This document shows positions 56,804 through 64,000 of a DNA stretch of 64,000 nt, piece by piece. Made by a program: the position numbers and the translations under genes. The first letter of the stretch is position 1; each line of letters begins with the position of its first letter. The stretch is taken from the NCBI RefSeq assembly GCF_000503775.1, contig NZ_KI629782.1:2317079-2381078 (forward strand), read 5' to 3'. This DNA is from Brevibacillus panacihumi W25. GTDB lineage: Bacteria > Bacillota > Bacilli > Brevibacillales > Brevibacillaceae. The notes beneath the pieces were generated by a model that worked only from the letters and a program-made list of their open reading frames with translations, made no database searches and was not told the origin of the DNA.

Positions 56804-58084
56804 ATGAAACCAGCCATACATATCCACCCAGAAACCATCTTATTAGACCAACATGTATCCATTAGACTTACTGGTTTTCAGCCCGGCGAGCCTGTAACGA
56901 TCAGGGCCACAAACTCAGGCATGTTGGGAGGAGAACTCGAAGCGACGTCTTATGCCGTGTTCCTCGCCGACAGTGACGGCAATGTTGATCTGGCCACGCA
57001 AGCACCCACTGAAGGTACATACCGTGATCCAGATCCAATGGGACTGTTTTGGTCCATGAAGGTGAGCAAGCTGCGTTTTCATCTTTTCAATCAACTGGAA
57101 CAGGTGCCTTGCTCTCCCCGTTCTGGTGCGGTGACCTTTACAGCAGAAGTGGCCGGAGAGGTAGTGGCGCACGCAGAACTAACCAGACTCTTCCTTTCCC
57201 CTGATGTTGAAACCAGAGATGTTCTGGAAAATGGTATCGTGGGCAGATTCTTTTCTTCGCCACAGAGCTTATCATCAGACTCCCCCATTCTCATCACTCT
57301 CAGCGGCAGTGAAGGCGGGCTTCATACCTCCTCGCAATTTGCCGCCTTGTATGCTTCCCATGGTTACCCCGCTTTGGCTTTGGCCTATTACAATCTGGAG
57401 CACCTCCCTCAAGAAATCCGAAACATTCCGCTGGAGTATGCTCATAAGGCTATGGAATGGATCAAAGGCCAGCCCTTTTTCCGTTCCAGAAAGATCGTAG
57501 TATTCGGTCGATCGAAGGGCGCTGAGCTGGCTCTCGTGCTAGGCGCAACCTTTCCCCAAATTGGCGGAGTGATCGCATCCAGCCCTACTTCAACCGTCTG
57601 TATCGGCTCCTCTACCGCTGAGGATGCCCCTGACGTATACTGTCCGCAATCCTCCTGGTCCTATCAGGGCAAGCCATTGCCTTTTATTCCGTTAACGGAA
57701 GAGCAATGCATGGAATTTAGAAAAAATTTGGAAGAAGGCAAGCGAGTTGATGCGATTCATGGTGCATGCTTCTCAGACCAAATCATGCTGGAACATGCCT
57801 CGATCCCGGTGGAAAAGATAAACGGCCCCCTGCTGTTGATTTCCTCCGATGATGACCATTGGTGGCCCTCCTCCCTTCATTGCAAAAGAATGGTACAACG
57901 CCTAGCCGAGCATGAATTCCCCCACAGCTGCCTCCATCTGGATTATCAAGATGTCGGACATGGGATTCGCTTCCCCTACATCCCGACAACGAATCTACGG
58001 ATGAATGGCGGTACGGCCAAAAACAATGCGCATGCTGCAAAAGACTCCTGGCACCACATCCTGGCGTTTCTGGAACAGCTCTAA
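56804..58084 (+). CDS. Acyl-CoA thioesterase / BAAT-family alpha-beta hydrolase
   Basis: A 426-residue protein of the bile-acid-CoA:amino acid N-acyltransferase/ACOT type, best known from animals but present in bacilli. The N-terminal beta-sandwich (about 10-135: SIRLTGFQPGEPVTIRAT, YRDPDPMGLFWSM) precedes an alpha/beta hydrolase domain with nucleophile GRSKGAEL, acid ISSDDDHWWPS and His in DVGHGIRFPY. The nucleophile is Ser, as in thioesterases, not Cys as in BAAT acyltransferases. ATG 56804 follows GGAAGAGGGATATT. Monocistronic, with a terminator after. Confidence 0.9.
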   Translation: MKPAIHIHPETILLDQHVSIRLTGFQPGEPVTIRATNSGMLGGELEATSYAVFLADSDGNVDLATQAPTEGTYRDPDPMGLFWSMKVSKLRFHLFNQLEQVPCSPRSGAVTFTAEVAGEVVAHAELTRLFLSPDVETRDVLENGIVGRFFSSPQSLSSDSPILITLSGSEGGLHTSSQFAALYASHGYPALALAYYNLEHLPQEIRNIPLEYAHKAMEWIKGQPFFRSRKIVVFGRSKGAELALVLGATFPQIGGVIASSPTSTVCIGSSTAEDAPDVYCPQSSWSYQGKPLPFIPLTEEQCMEFRKNLEEGKRVDAIHGACFSDQIMLEHASIPVEKINGPLLLISSDDDHWWPSSLHCKRMVQRLAEHEFPHSCLHLDYQDVGHGIRFPYIPTTNLRMNGGTAKNNAHAAKDSWHHILAFLEQL

Positions 58085-58111
58085 AACTGAGCTTAATGGT
58101 CCTTCCCATGC

Positions 58112-58148
58112 AAAAACCCGCCATCGCAACTCTGCCTGGCGGGTTTTC
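58112..58148. terminator. Bidirectional terminator
   Basis: AAAACCCGCCA/TGGCGGGTTTT stem between the convergent thioesterase and CoA-transferase genes. Confidence 0.85.
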
Positions 58149-58150
58149 CT

Positions 58151-59665
58151 TTATCGGCTAAGCACCGGCTGTCTTTCCAGCATGGTGCCTTCCTGTGCAA
58201 AACGCGTATGCATGGCAAAAGCCTTTTCCAATACGTGCGGCGTATGTCCTCCGCGCGTCAGCGCTTCCTCGTAGTAGGCGCGAAGCTGATCGCGGTACAT
58301 CGGGTGGGCGCAGTTGTCGATGATCTTGAGTGCCCGCTCACGAGGCGCCAGTCCACGCAGATCTGCCAGACCCTGCTCGGTCACGATGACATCGACGTCA
58401 TGCTCCGTATGGTCGACATGGGAGACGAACGGAACGATACTGGAGATTTTGCCGTCTTTGGCAATGGACTTGGTGACGAAGATGCCGAGGCGAGCGTTGC
58501 GGGCAAAATCGCCGGAACCGCCGATGCCATTCATCATTTTCGTGCCCAGGACATTCGTCGAATTGACATTGCCGTAAATATCGGTTTCCAGAGCGGTATT
58601 GATCGCGATCAGACCGAGACGGCGAATCAGTTCCGGATGGTTCGTAATTTCCTGCGGACGCAGGACGAGCTTGTCACGATATTTGGAGAAGTTCTCTGTC
58701 ACATGCTTCATCTTCTCTTCCGTCAGCGTGATCGAACAGCCGGACGCAAATGCGATTTTTCCTGCATCCAACAAATCGAACACCGCATCCTGCAAAACCT
58801 CGGAGAAAACGGTCAAATCCGTGAATTCGGAGTCCAAAAATCCGTTGAACACAGCGTTGGCTACCGAACCGATCCCGGATTGCAGCGGTGCCAGGTTTTT
58901 CGGCAAGCGGCCTTGTGCAACTTCCTCACGCAGGAACGCAATCAGATGCGCTGCGATTTGTGCTGTCTCCGCGTCCGGTTCTACGATGGTGGACGGCGAA
59001 TCGATCTGCTCGGAGATGACAATCCCTTTGATCTTGTCCATATCGACGGGAATCCCGATGGTTCCAATGCGTTGATCTACAGATGTGATCGGAATCGGTC
59101 CGCGCTCCCCTTGCGCTTCAGGCGTATAAATATCGTGGATGCCTTCCATCGACATCGGCTGTGCCATGTTCAGCTCAATGATGACATGCTTTGCTTGTTC
59201 CACAAAAATATTCGAGTTTCCCACGGAAGTCGTCGGAATAATCATACCGTCTTCCGTGATTGCAACCGCTTCCACAATGGCGTAATCGATCTCGCCCATG
59301 ACTCCGGAGCGAACCATCTCAGCCGTGTGCGACAGATGCTGGTCGACGAACATGATGCTGCCGTCGTTGATTTTTTTACGCATGGTAGCATCTGCTTGGA
59401 AAGGCAGACGTTTTTTGACAATGCCTGCTTCTGCCATGAGCGTATCGACGTTTGCTCCCAAAGAAGCTCCTGTATATACATTTACCCCAAAAGGTTTGTT
59501 CTCTCTTTTTGCCCGTTCTGCTAAAGCAATGGGGACCTGCTTGGCATCTCCAGCACGTGTAAATCCGCTCAAACCGAGGGTCATGCCATCTTCGATCCAA
59601 CTCGCTGCTTCATCAGCCGTGACGATTTTATCTGCCAATCGTTTATCGCGTAAGCGCTCCCACAT
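58151..59665 (-). CDS. Acetyl-CoA hydrolase / succinate:acetate CoA-transferase
   Basis: A 504-residue class-I CoA-transferase. WIEDGMTLGLSGFTRAGDAK at the N-terminus, the catalytic Glu in VFSEVLQD (near 288), FASGCSITL and the GIGGSGDFARNA block are those of the Cat1/AarC group, which moves CoA between acetate and succinate or hydrolyses acetyl-CoA. ATG 59665 follows AAGGGGG. The LytTR regulator lies 145 bp upstream in the same direction and probably controls this gene. A role in acetate metabolism is likely. Confidence 0.92.
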   Translation of the reverse strand: MWERLRDKRLADKIVTADEAASWIEDGMTLGLSGFTRAGDAKQVPIALAERAKRENKPFGVNVYTGASLGANVDTLMAEAGIVKKRLPFQADATMRKKINDGSIMFVDQHLSHTAEMVRSGVMGEIDYAIVEAVAITEDGMIIPTTSVGNSNIFVEQAKHVIIELNMAQPMSMEGIHDIYTPEAQGERGPIPITSVDQRIGTIGIPVDMDKIKGIVISEQIDSPSTIVEPDAETAQIAAHLIAFLREEVAQGRLPKNLAPLQSGIGSVANAVFNGFLDSEFTDLTVFSEVLQDAVFDLLDAGKIAFASGCSITLTEEKMKHVTENFSKYRDKLVLRPQEITNHPELIRRLGLIAINTALETDIYGNVNSTNVLGTKMMNGIGGSGDFARNARLGIFVTKSIAKDGKISSIVPFVSHVDHTEHDVDVIVTEQGLADLRGLAPRERALKIIDNCAHPMYRDQLRAYYEEALTRGGHTPHVLEKAFAMHTRFAQEGTMLERQPVLSR

Positions 59666-59809
59666 GATTGAGATCCCCCTTGTTCCTACATAATCTTGTT
59701 GTTACTAAGCTAGCACAGGACGACTGAGCGGGCACTCAATTTCAAACGAAGCAGAAAATCTGGCTATAAACGAGAAAATTTGCAGATGAATACGCCAGCA
59801 AAACATGCC

Positions 59810-60481
59810 CTAAAAACCGAGTAATTGCCGGAAGGAACTAGCATACGATTGACTTACAGGAACACGGCTTTTGGCCTTATCCTTCATCTCCAAAATAAAC
59901 GTGGAGTGAAAATGCGGGTGAATGAAGCGAATCGCTTCCAGATTGACAAAATAAGAACGGTGACAGCGAACAAACTGGCCTGGAGACAGCATACACTCCA
60001 GTTCAGCCATATTGTATTTGTTTACATAGGCTCCATTCACGGTATGCAGCCGTGTTTTCCCTTCGTTGGAGCTGATGTACATGATTTCATTGACGGGGAT
60101 CGGGAGCCAGCCATTCTCATCTCTTCCGACCAAAAAGGACAGGCGCGGTCCGGCTGGAACAATCGGCATGGCACTCGGGGCATAGATCGCGGTAATGCAT
60201 CCCTCCACATGCCCCTGCGAGATCACAGGCAGCGAGATCCCGTAGTATGGGACGCCAAAGACGCGGCTTTCGACGTGATAAGCCACTTTGCTTTTTACTT
60301 CGAGCGCTTTATGTGTCGCTGAACCCTCACGTACCCGGTCGCCCGGTACGATTTTCAGATCAATGGCTTTGCTCGGCTGGTAGTAGACATACTGGTTCCC
60401 GTCCGAGATAGCGATGGATACGCCTTCAGGAATCACTTGACCTACCATTTGCAACACTTCTGGCACCAAGGTGTTGTCCAT
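59810..60481 (-). CDS. LytTR-family regulator with N-terminal sensor domain
   Basis: A 223-residue transcription factor. Residues 1-115 form a PAS/GAF-like sensor (VSIAISDGNQYVYYQPSKAI, GSATHKALEVKSKVAYHVES, FGVPYYGISLPVISQGHVEG). Residues 125-223 form a LytTR DNA-binding domain (IMYISSNEGKTRLHTVNGAY, QFVRCHRSYFVNLEAIRFI, VPVSQSYASSFRQLLG). There is no receiver domain, so it is a one-component sensor. ATG 60481 lies after AGGAGGAGAGG. It precedes the CoA-transferase gene and likely senses a carboxylate or related metabolite. Confidence 0.87.
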   Translation of the reverse strand: MDNTLVPEVLQMVGQVIPEGVSIAISDGNQYVYYQPSKAIDLKIVPGDRVREGSATHKALEVKSKVAYHVESRVFGVPYYGISLPVISQGHVEGCITAIYAPSAMPIVPAGPRLSFLVGRDENGWLPIPVNEIMYISSNEGKTRLHTVNGAYVNKYNMAELECMLSPGQFVRCHRSYFVNLEAIRFIHPHFHSTFILEMKDKAKSRVPVSQSYASSFRQLLGF

Positions 60482-60656
60482 GATGATTCCTCTCCTCCTA
60501 TTTTCTCTCTTGCTTCTTCTTTCATTTAACCATAATTTTGCCTTCGCAACGCAACCTTGTCTTACCAACTTTTTGAACGATTTGAATGGGTACGTATGCT
60601 ATTATGAAGGAAATTGTTGGTATATGAAGTGATGGAGCCAAGGAGGACTGATTACC

Positions 60657-61805
60657 ATGAAACTGGAACGGATCGACCTGCAACGCATTAAAATCCCGTT
60701 GCGCTCGCCTTTTGAGACCAGCATGGGCGTGGAGACACACAAGGAATGCATACTCGTCCGGACATACAGCGGCGCCCATGTCGGCTTCGGCGAAAGTGTC
60801 GCGATGGACGTGCCCGTCTACAATGAGGAAGATGTGGACACCGTCTGGTACATGCTGGAGAAGTATTTGATTCCACAGTTGTTCACGCGCGAGATTGAGC
60901 ATCCCGATGAAGTGTCCCGCATCTTCTCCTGGATGCGGCGCAACAACATGGCAAAAGCCGCACTGGAAGGCGCTGTCTGGGATCTCTACGCGAAACAGCA
61001 AGGCCTTTCCCTCTCGCAAGCCCTGGGTGGGTCGCGAGCTGCGATTGACGTGGGAGTGAGCATCGGTATTGAGCCAACAGTTGATAAGCTGCTCCAACGC
61101 GTCGAGGGCTTTATCCGCGATGGCTACAAAAAGATCAAGGTAAAAATCAAACCTGGCTTCGACGTTGAGCCGATGCGCGCCATTCGGCAGAAATTCGGAC
61201 CGGACGTGCCGCTGATGGCAGATGCCAATTCCGCCTATACCCTGAACGACCTCGAGATGCTGAAGGAACTGGACGAATTTGGACTGATCATGATCGAGCA
61301 GCCTCTCGCTCATGACGACATCATCGACCACACTGCTTTACAGCGCGAATTGAAAACGCCGATCTGTCTGGATGAGAGCATCCATACGGTAGAAGACGCC
61401 CGTAAAGCCATTGGTCTTGGAAGCTGCCAGATCATCAACATCAAGATTGGGCGCGTAGGCGGACTGACCGAAGCCAAGCGAATCCATGACTTGTGCCAAG
61501 CTCATGGTGTTCCTGTCTGGTGCGGCGGGATGCTTGAGGCAGGAATAGGCCGCGCGCACAATATCGCAATTGCGTCATTGGCCAACTTCTCGATTCCGGG
61601 TGATACTTCGCCATCCAACCGCTATTTTGCAGAGGATATCGTCACGCCAATGATTGATTTTGCCAAACCCGGCGTGCTGGATGTCCCGACCGCTCCAGGG
61701 ATCGGCTTTTCGATCAATGAAGCCGCCATTCGCAGCGCGCTCGTGGAGCATAAGAGCTATTTTGCCGACCGGGCATCGACCACGACTCAGATTCCAAATT
61801 GGTAA
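60657..61805 (+). CDS. menC: Enolase-superfamily protein: o-succinylbenzoate synthase / N-succinylamino acid racemase
   Basis: A 382-residue muconate-lactonizing-type enolase. The catalytic Lys pair sits in KKIKVKIKPGFD and INIKIGRVGG. Metal ligands are Asp in MADANSAYT, Glu in IEQPLAHDD and Asp in CLDESI. GGMLEAGIGRAHN closes the barrel. This is the NSAR/OSBS group, where one protein can do menaquinone synthesis, amino-acid racemisation or both. No other men genes are near, so the racemase role is quite possible. ATG 60657 follows AAGGAGGACTGATTACC. Confidence 0.87.
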   Translation: MKLERIDLQRIKIPLRSPFETSMGVETHKECILVRTYSGAHVGFGESVAMDVPVYNEEDVDTVWYMLEKYLIPQLFTREIEHPDEVSRIFSWMRRNNMAKAALEGAVWDLYAKQQGLSLSQALGGSRAAIDVGVSIGIEPTVDKLLQRVEGFIRDGYKKIKVKIKPGFDVEPMRAIRQKFGPDVPLMADANSAYTLNDLEMLKELDEFGLIMIEQPLAHDDIIDHTALQRELKTPICLDESIHTVEDARKAIGLGSCQIINIKIGRVGGLTEAKRIHDLCQAHGVPVWCGGMLEAGIGRAHNIAIASLANFSIPGDTSPSNRYFAEDIVTPMIDFAKPGVLDVPTAPGIGFSINEAAIRSALVEHKSYFADRASTTTQIPNW

Positions 61806-61812
61806 TCCAAAC

Positions 61813-61849
61813 AAAACAGGGAGACCCATGCTGCTGGGCTCCCTGTTTT
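61813..61849. terminator. Bidirectional terminator
   Basis: AAAACAGGGAG-CCC and GGG-CTCCCTGTTTT between the menC-like gene and the convergent split gene. Confidence 0.8.
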
Positions 61850-61850
61850 C

Positions 61851-62756
61851 TTACTCCGTGATGGTGAGGATCTTGCAGACGTTTTTCTCCGCCTCTGCAC
61901 GCTCCTCTTCCGGAAGCTGCTGGAGCAGGGCGAGTGCTGCGTAGGGAAGTTTCAGCGCATGCGGATCACGATAGGTTTTTTCCCAGTATAAAGGCGAGAA
62001 TATGGAGGTGAATGCCGGTTCTTTTACCTCGTCATCCAGCACAAAATCTGGGCGCTGCCGATTCAAGTGCATCTGCACACGATGGTTGCGGATGCCTGCC
62101 TGGGCCAAATCGGCATACCCGAAGCGATCCAGATGCACCAAAGCATCCGCATGTGTGATGCTATGTGTCACTTCTCACTCAAAAAAGTAGCGTTGTCCCT
62201 CGATCACGCGATTGGGAATGACCGTCTGCAATTCCGCGAACGTATGCTTTGCCATGGCTGCAGGCGTCTGATAGGAAGGAATTCCCGAGATGTCATCTTC
62301 AGTAACCATGCCGTAGTCCGATATTCCCCAGTAGCGATTCGGACGATCCTCAGTCGTCGCCTTCAGCAGCGTGACGAGACCGGTGACAATCCGCGGCTGA
62401 ATCAGATCCGGCCGCTCCCGCAGCGCTCTGAGCGCCAATACCCCCAAAGCAAGGCCATGTCCGGAAGTGCGCAGCCTTTTAACGTTCTCGCCCAGACCCG
62501 CTATTACTGCTTCCGGCAGAGTCGGGTCTGCCTTCTCTTCCTTTTCCAGCGGTACAAACCATGCCGGCTTCAATAGGCGAAAGGATTCACACGTCCGCTC
62601 AATTCCCTCCTTGACGTGCTCCGGCAGCTCATAATCGCGTGACATGAAATACCCGGCCAAAAGCGCTGCACCGTAGTGACCGCTAAACCATCCGTCTTCA
62701 GCAGCTCTTGCCATCGCTACGACACCAAGCTCCAAATAATCATCCAACATCCTCAT
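61851..62756 (-). pseudogene. Unknown gene interrupted by one in-frame TGA
   Basis: ATG 62756 (after GGAGGAACCCCC) opens 193 codons beginning MRMLDDYLELGVVAMARAAE and ending QRYFFE, then TGA at 62175-62177. The very next codons continue in the same frame: GAA, GTG and 105 more residues (THSITHADALVHLDRFGYAD, SPLYWEKTYRDPHAL) to a stop at 61851. Joined, the two halves give about 300 residues with uniform composition and no gap, so they read as one helical protein split by a nonsense codon. A coupled restart at the GTG (62171) is possible. Family not recognised. Confidence 0.7.
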
Positions 62757-62860
62757 GGGGGTTCCTCCTTTTTCCAAATGCTTATTTTTATAATATAACA
62801 TATATTTAAGTTTGTTAAGTGTGCAAAATAAAGCCGACCCCTGATTCGAGATCGACTTCC

Positions 62861-64000
62861 TTATTTTACTGGCAATGTTACAGTGAAGGTCGTTCCCTCG
62901 CCTTCTTCGCTGCTTACCTGAATTTTTCCCTCGTGGGCATCTACGATCCACTTGGCAATAGACAGACCGAGTCCGGTCCCCTCTGTCGCTTTGGTTCGCA
63001 TTTTGTCCACGCGGTAGAAGCGGTCAAAGACGAATGGAATGTCCTCCTTGGGAATACCCACGCCCGTATCCTGGACGATGATAACGATCCGTTGTCCCTC
63101 CTGCTGGCTGGAGACATAGATGCTCCCCTTTTCCGGCGTGAATTTCAACGCGTTGTCCAGCAATATCACCAACAACTGATGGATGCGTTCCTCATCGCCC
63201 ACCATTTCCAATGGCTTTTCAATTTTGGTCTCCATGCTCACTTCCTTGGCTATCGCCATTTGCGTAAACACATGTGTGCAGGTTTCCACCACTACATCGA
63301 TATTGAATTTTTTCTTCATAATCTGCAGCTCATTGGAATCGCTTCTGGCCAGAGTCAACAAGTCGGAGACGAGATGGCTCAGACGCTTTGCTTCCTGCAT
63401 GCCGATCATGATTTTTTCGCTCTCCTGCTCAATCGTGTGATCCGGATGCCGGAACAACCGCTCCAGATTGACCAGGATGGCTGTCAATGGCGTGCGCAGC
63501 TCATGGGAAGCATCTGCGATAAACTGCTGTTGCTTCTCCCAAGATTTCTGTATCGGCACCAATGCTCTTTTTGCCAAGAACCAGCCCGCCACGACCGCGA
63601 TGACAATACTGATCACATTGCCGACCAGTACGACGTACAACAAGCTATTCAACATGTTTTGCTCCGGGGCGAGGTCGTAGATCAGCTGGAATTGCCGCGA
63701 TAGCTGCATCCGGTTATCCACCAGCGTCTTTTTGGGAACATTGACCGTATAGACGCGAAATGTATGCTGATTGACGGTCATCGTCTCGATTCGATTCTCG
63801 ATCCCCGTCGGCCGAAACTGGATAAAATCATCAGGGTCCATTCTTTCCCCGAACGCGTTTCCGATGAATGTGCCGTCTTTCCCCCAGACCAGGAGCACGT
63901 ATCTGCGGTCTAAATCAGCGAATTTCTTGCGCTCTTGGCGATTGTAGGGGAAAGGTGCTTCGTCCCTCCCTTGCAGCCGGGGAAACGGGTCGTGTACCAG
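62861..64000 (-). CDS. Membrane sensor histidine kinase (5' end beyond window)
   Basis: The frame is open from the stop at 62861 to the right edge, 379 codons, so the N-terminus is missing. Visible are part of an extracellular sensor (RKKFADLDRRYVLLVWGKDG, then ending RQFQLIYDLAPEQNM), one membrane helix (LLYVVLVGNVISIVIAVVAG), HisKA with FIADASHELRTPLTAI, and HATPase with LLDNALKFTPEKG, DTGVGIPKEDI and GTGLGLSIAKWI. It belongs to an OmpR-type two-component system whose regulator is probably just outside the window. Signal unknown. Confidence 0.92.
   Translation of the reverse strand: MVHDPFPRLQGRDEAPFPYNRQERKKFADLDRRYVLLVWGKDGTFIGNAFGERMDPDDFIQFRPTGIENRIETMTVNQHTFRVYTVNVPKKTLVDNRMQLSRQFQLIYDLAPEQNMLNSLLYVVLVGNVISIVIAVVAGWFLAKRALVPIQKSWEKQQQFIADASHELRTPLTAILVNLERLFRHPDHTIEQESEKIMIGMQEAKRLSHLVSDLLTLARSDSNELQIMKKKFNIDVVVETCTHVFTQMAIAKEVSMETKIEKPLEMVGDEERIHQLLVILLDNALKFTPEKGSIYVSSQQEGQRIVIIVQDTGVGIPKEDIPFVFDRFYRVDKMRTKATEGTGLGLSIAKWIVDAHEGKIQVSSEEGEGTTFTVTLPVK

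Noticed and set aside
58208..59524. Plus-strand ORF of 438 codons opposite the CoA-transferase gene
   Set aside because: Arg/Asp/His-rich shadow; the transferase on the minus strand has all family motifs.
62175..62177. Selenocysteine at the in-frame TGA
   Set aside because: No SECIS-like hairpin was seen directly after the codon, no selenocysteine machinery is in the window, and the surrounding residues show no redox motif.
1..64000. CRISPR arrays, tRNA or rRNA genes, prophage genes
   Set aside because: No regularly spaced repeats, no cloverleaf or CCA-ended sequences, no rRNA core sequences and no capsid, terminase or integrase genes were seen.

Overview
The window looks like chromosomal DNA of a spore-forming, respiring Gram-positive bacillus of moderate-to-high G+C. 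Brevibacillus or a close relative in the Paenibacillaceae is my best guess. The reasons are strong AGGAGG-type ribosome sites with frequent GTG/TTG starts, the sporulation genes yunB and ytaF, and homologues of the B. subtilis pairs CitA/CitR and YloB, the MhqR set, Zur and CsoR sites, and a ba3-type oxidase. No rRNA, tRNA, CRISPR array or prophage was seen. There is one intact insertion sequence.

Layout. 1-5.4 kb: M20 amidohydrolase (cut by the left edge), NamA-type ene-reductase, a lipoprotein, citrate synthase CitA and its LysR regulator. 5.6-14 kb: membrane-anchored protein, cupin, chemoreceptor, ClpP with an ArsR-type operon, small membrane ORFs, a DUF2500-cupin fusion and a NapA-like Na+/H+ antiporter behind a terminator-bearing leader. 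14-19.2 kb: a zinc-starvation unit (COG0523 GTPase plus a cysteine-poor L33) under two Zur boxes, then a lipoprotein/response regulator/kinase operon. 19.2-23.1 kb: nitroreductase, SDR, TetR-ctaB and small ORFs. 23.2-27.5 kb: ba3-type terminal oxidase next to an NreBC-like oxygen-sensing two-component system. 27.6-34.3 kb: MFS transporter, secreted protein, YunB, Ca2+-ATPase, YtaF. 34.5-37.7 kb: AT-rich accessory patch where an IS1182-like element has split a lipoprotein gene. 37.8-47.8 kb: WYL regulator, drug exporter, arginase-like protein and a six-gene ABC transporter/SurE/TIM-barrel/PHP operon. 48-50.8 kb: copZ-copA under CsoR boxes. 50.9-54 kb: pseudouridine catabolism (psuK-psuG) and EamA. 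54.1-56.7 kb: MhqR, azoreductase, DoxX, pirin with three matching operators. 56.8-64 kb: BAAT-type thioesterase, CoA-transferase, LytTR regulator, MenC/NSAR enolase, a gene split by an in-frame TGA, and a sensor kinase cut by the right edge.

The most informative material is regulatory. Matching GGG-N4-CCC sites lie at the same distance (about 32 bp) upstream of -10 elements for both the NreBC-like kinase operon and the ba3 oxidase operon. Two Zur boxes bracket one promoter, three MhqR-like boxes share one 16-bp pattern, and a CsoR box sits in the copA promoter spacer. The least explained material is a GC-rich, self-complementary, apparently non-coding segment inside the insertion sequence, the antiporter leader, and an interleaved pair of inverted repeats near 22.7 kb.
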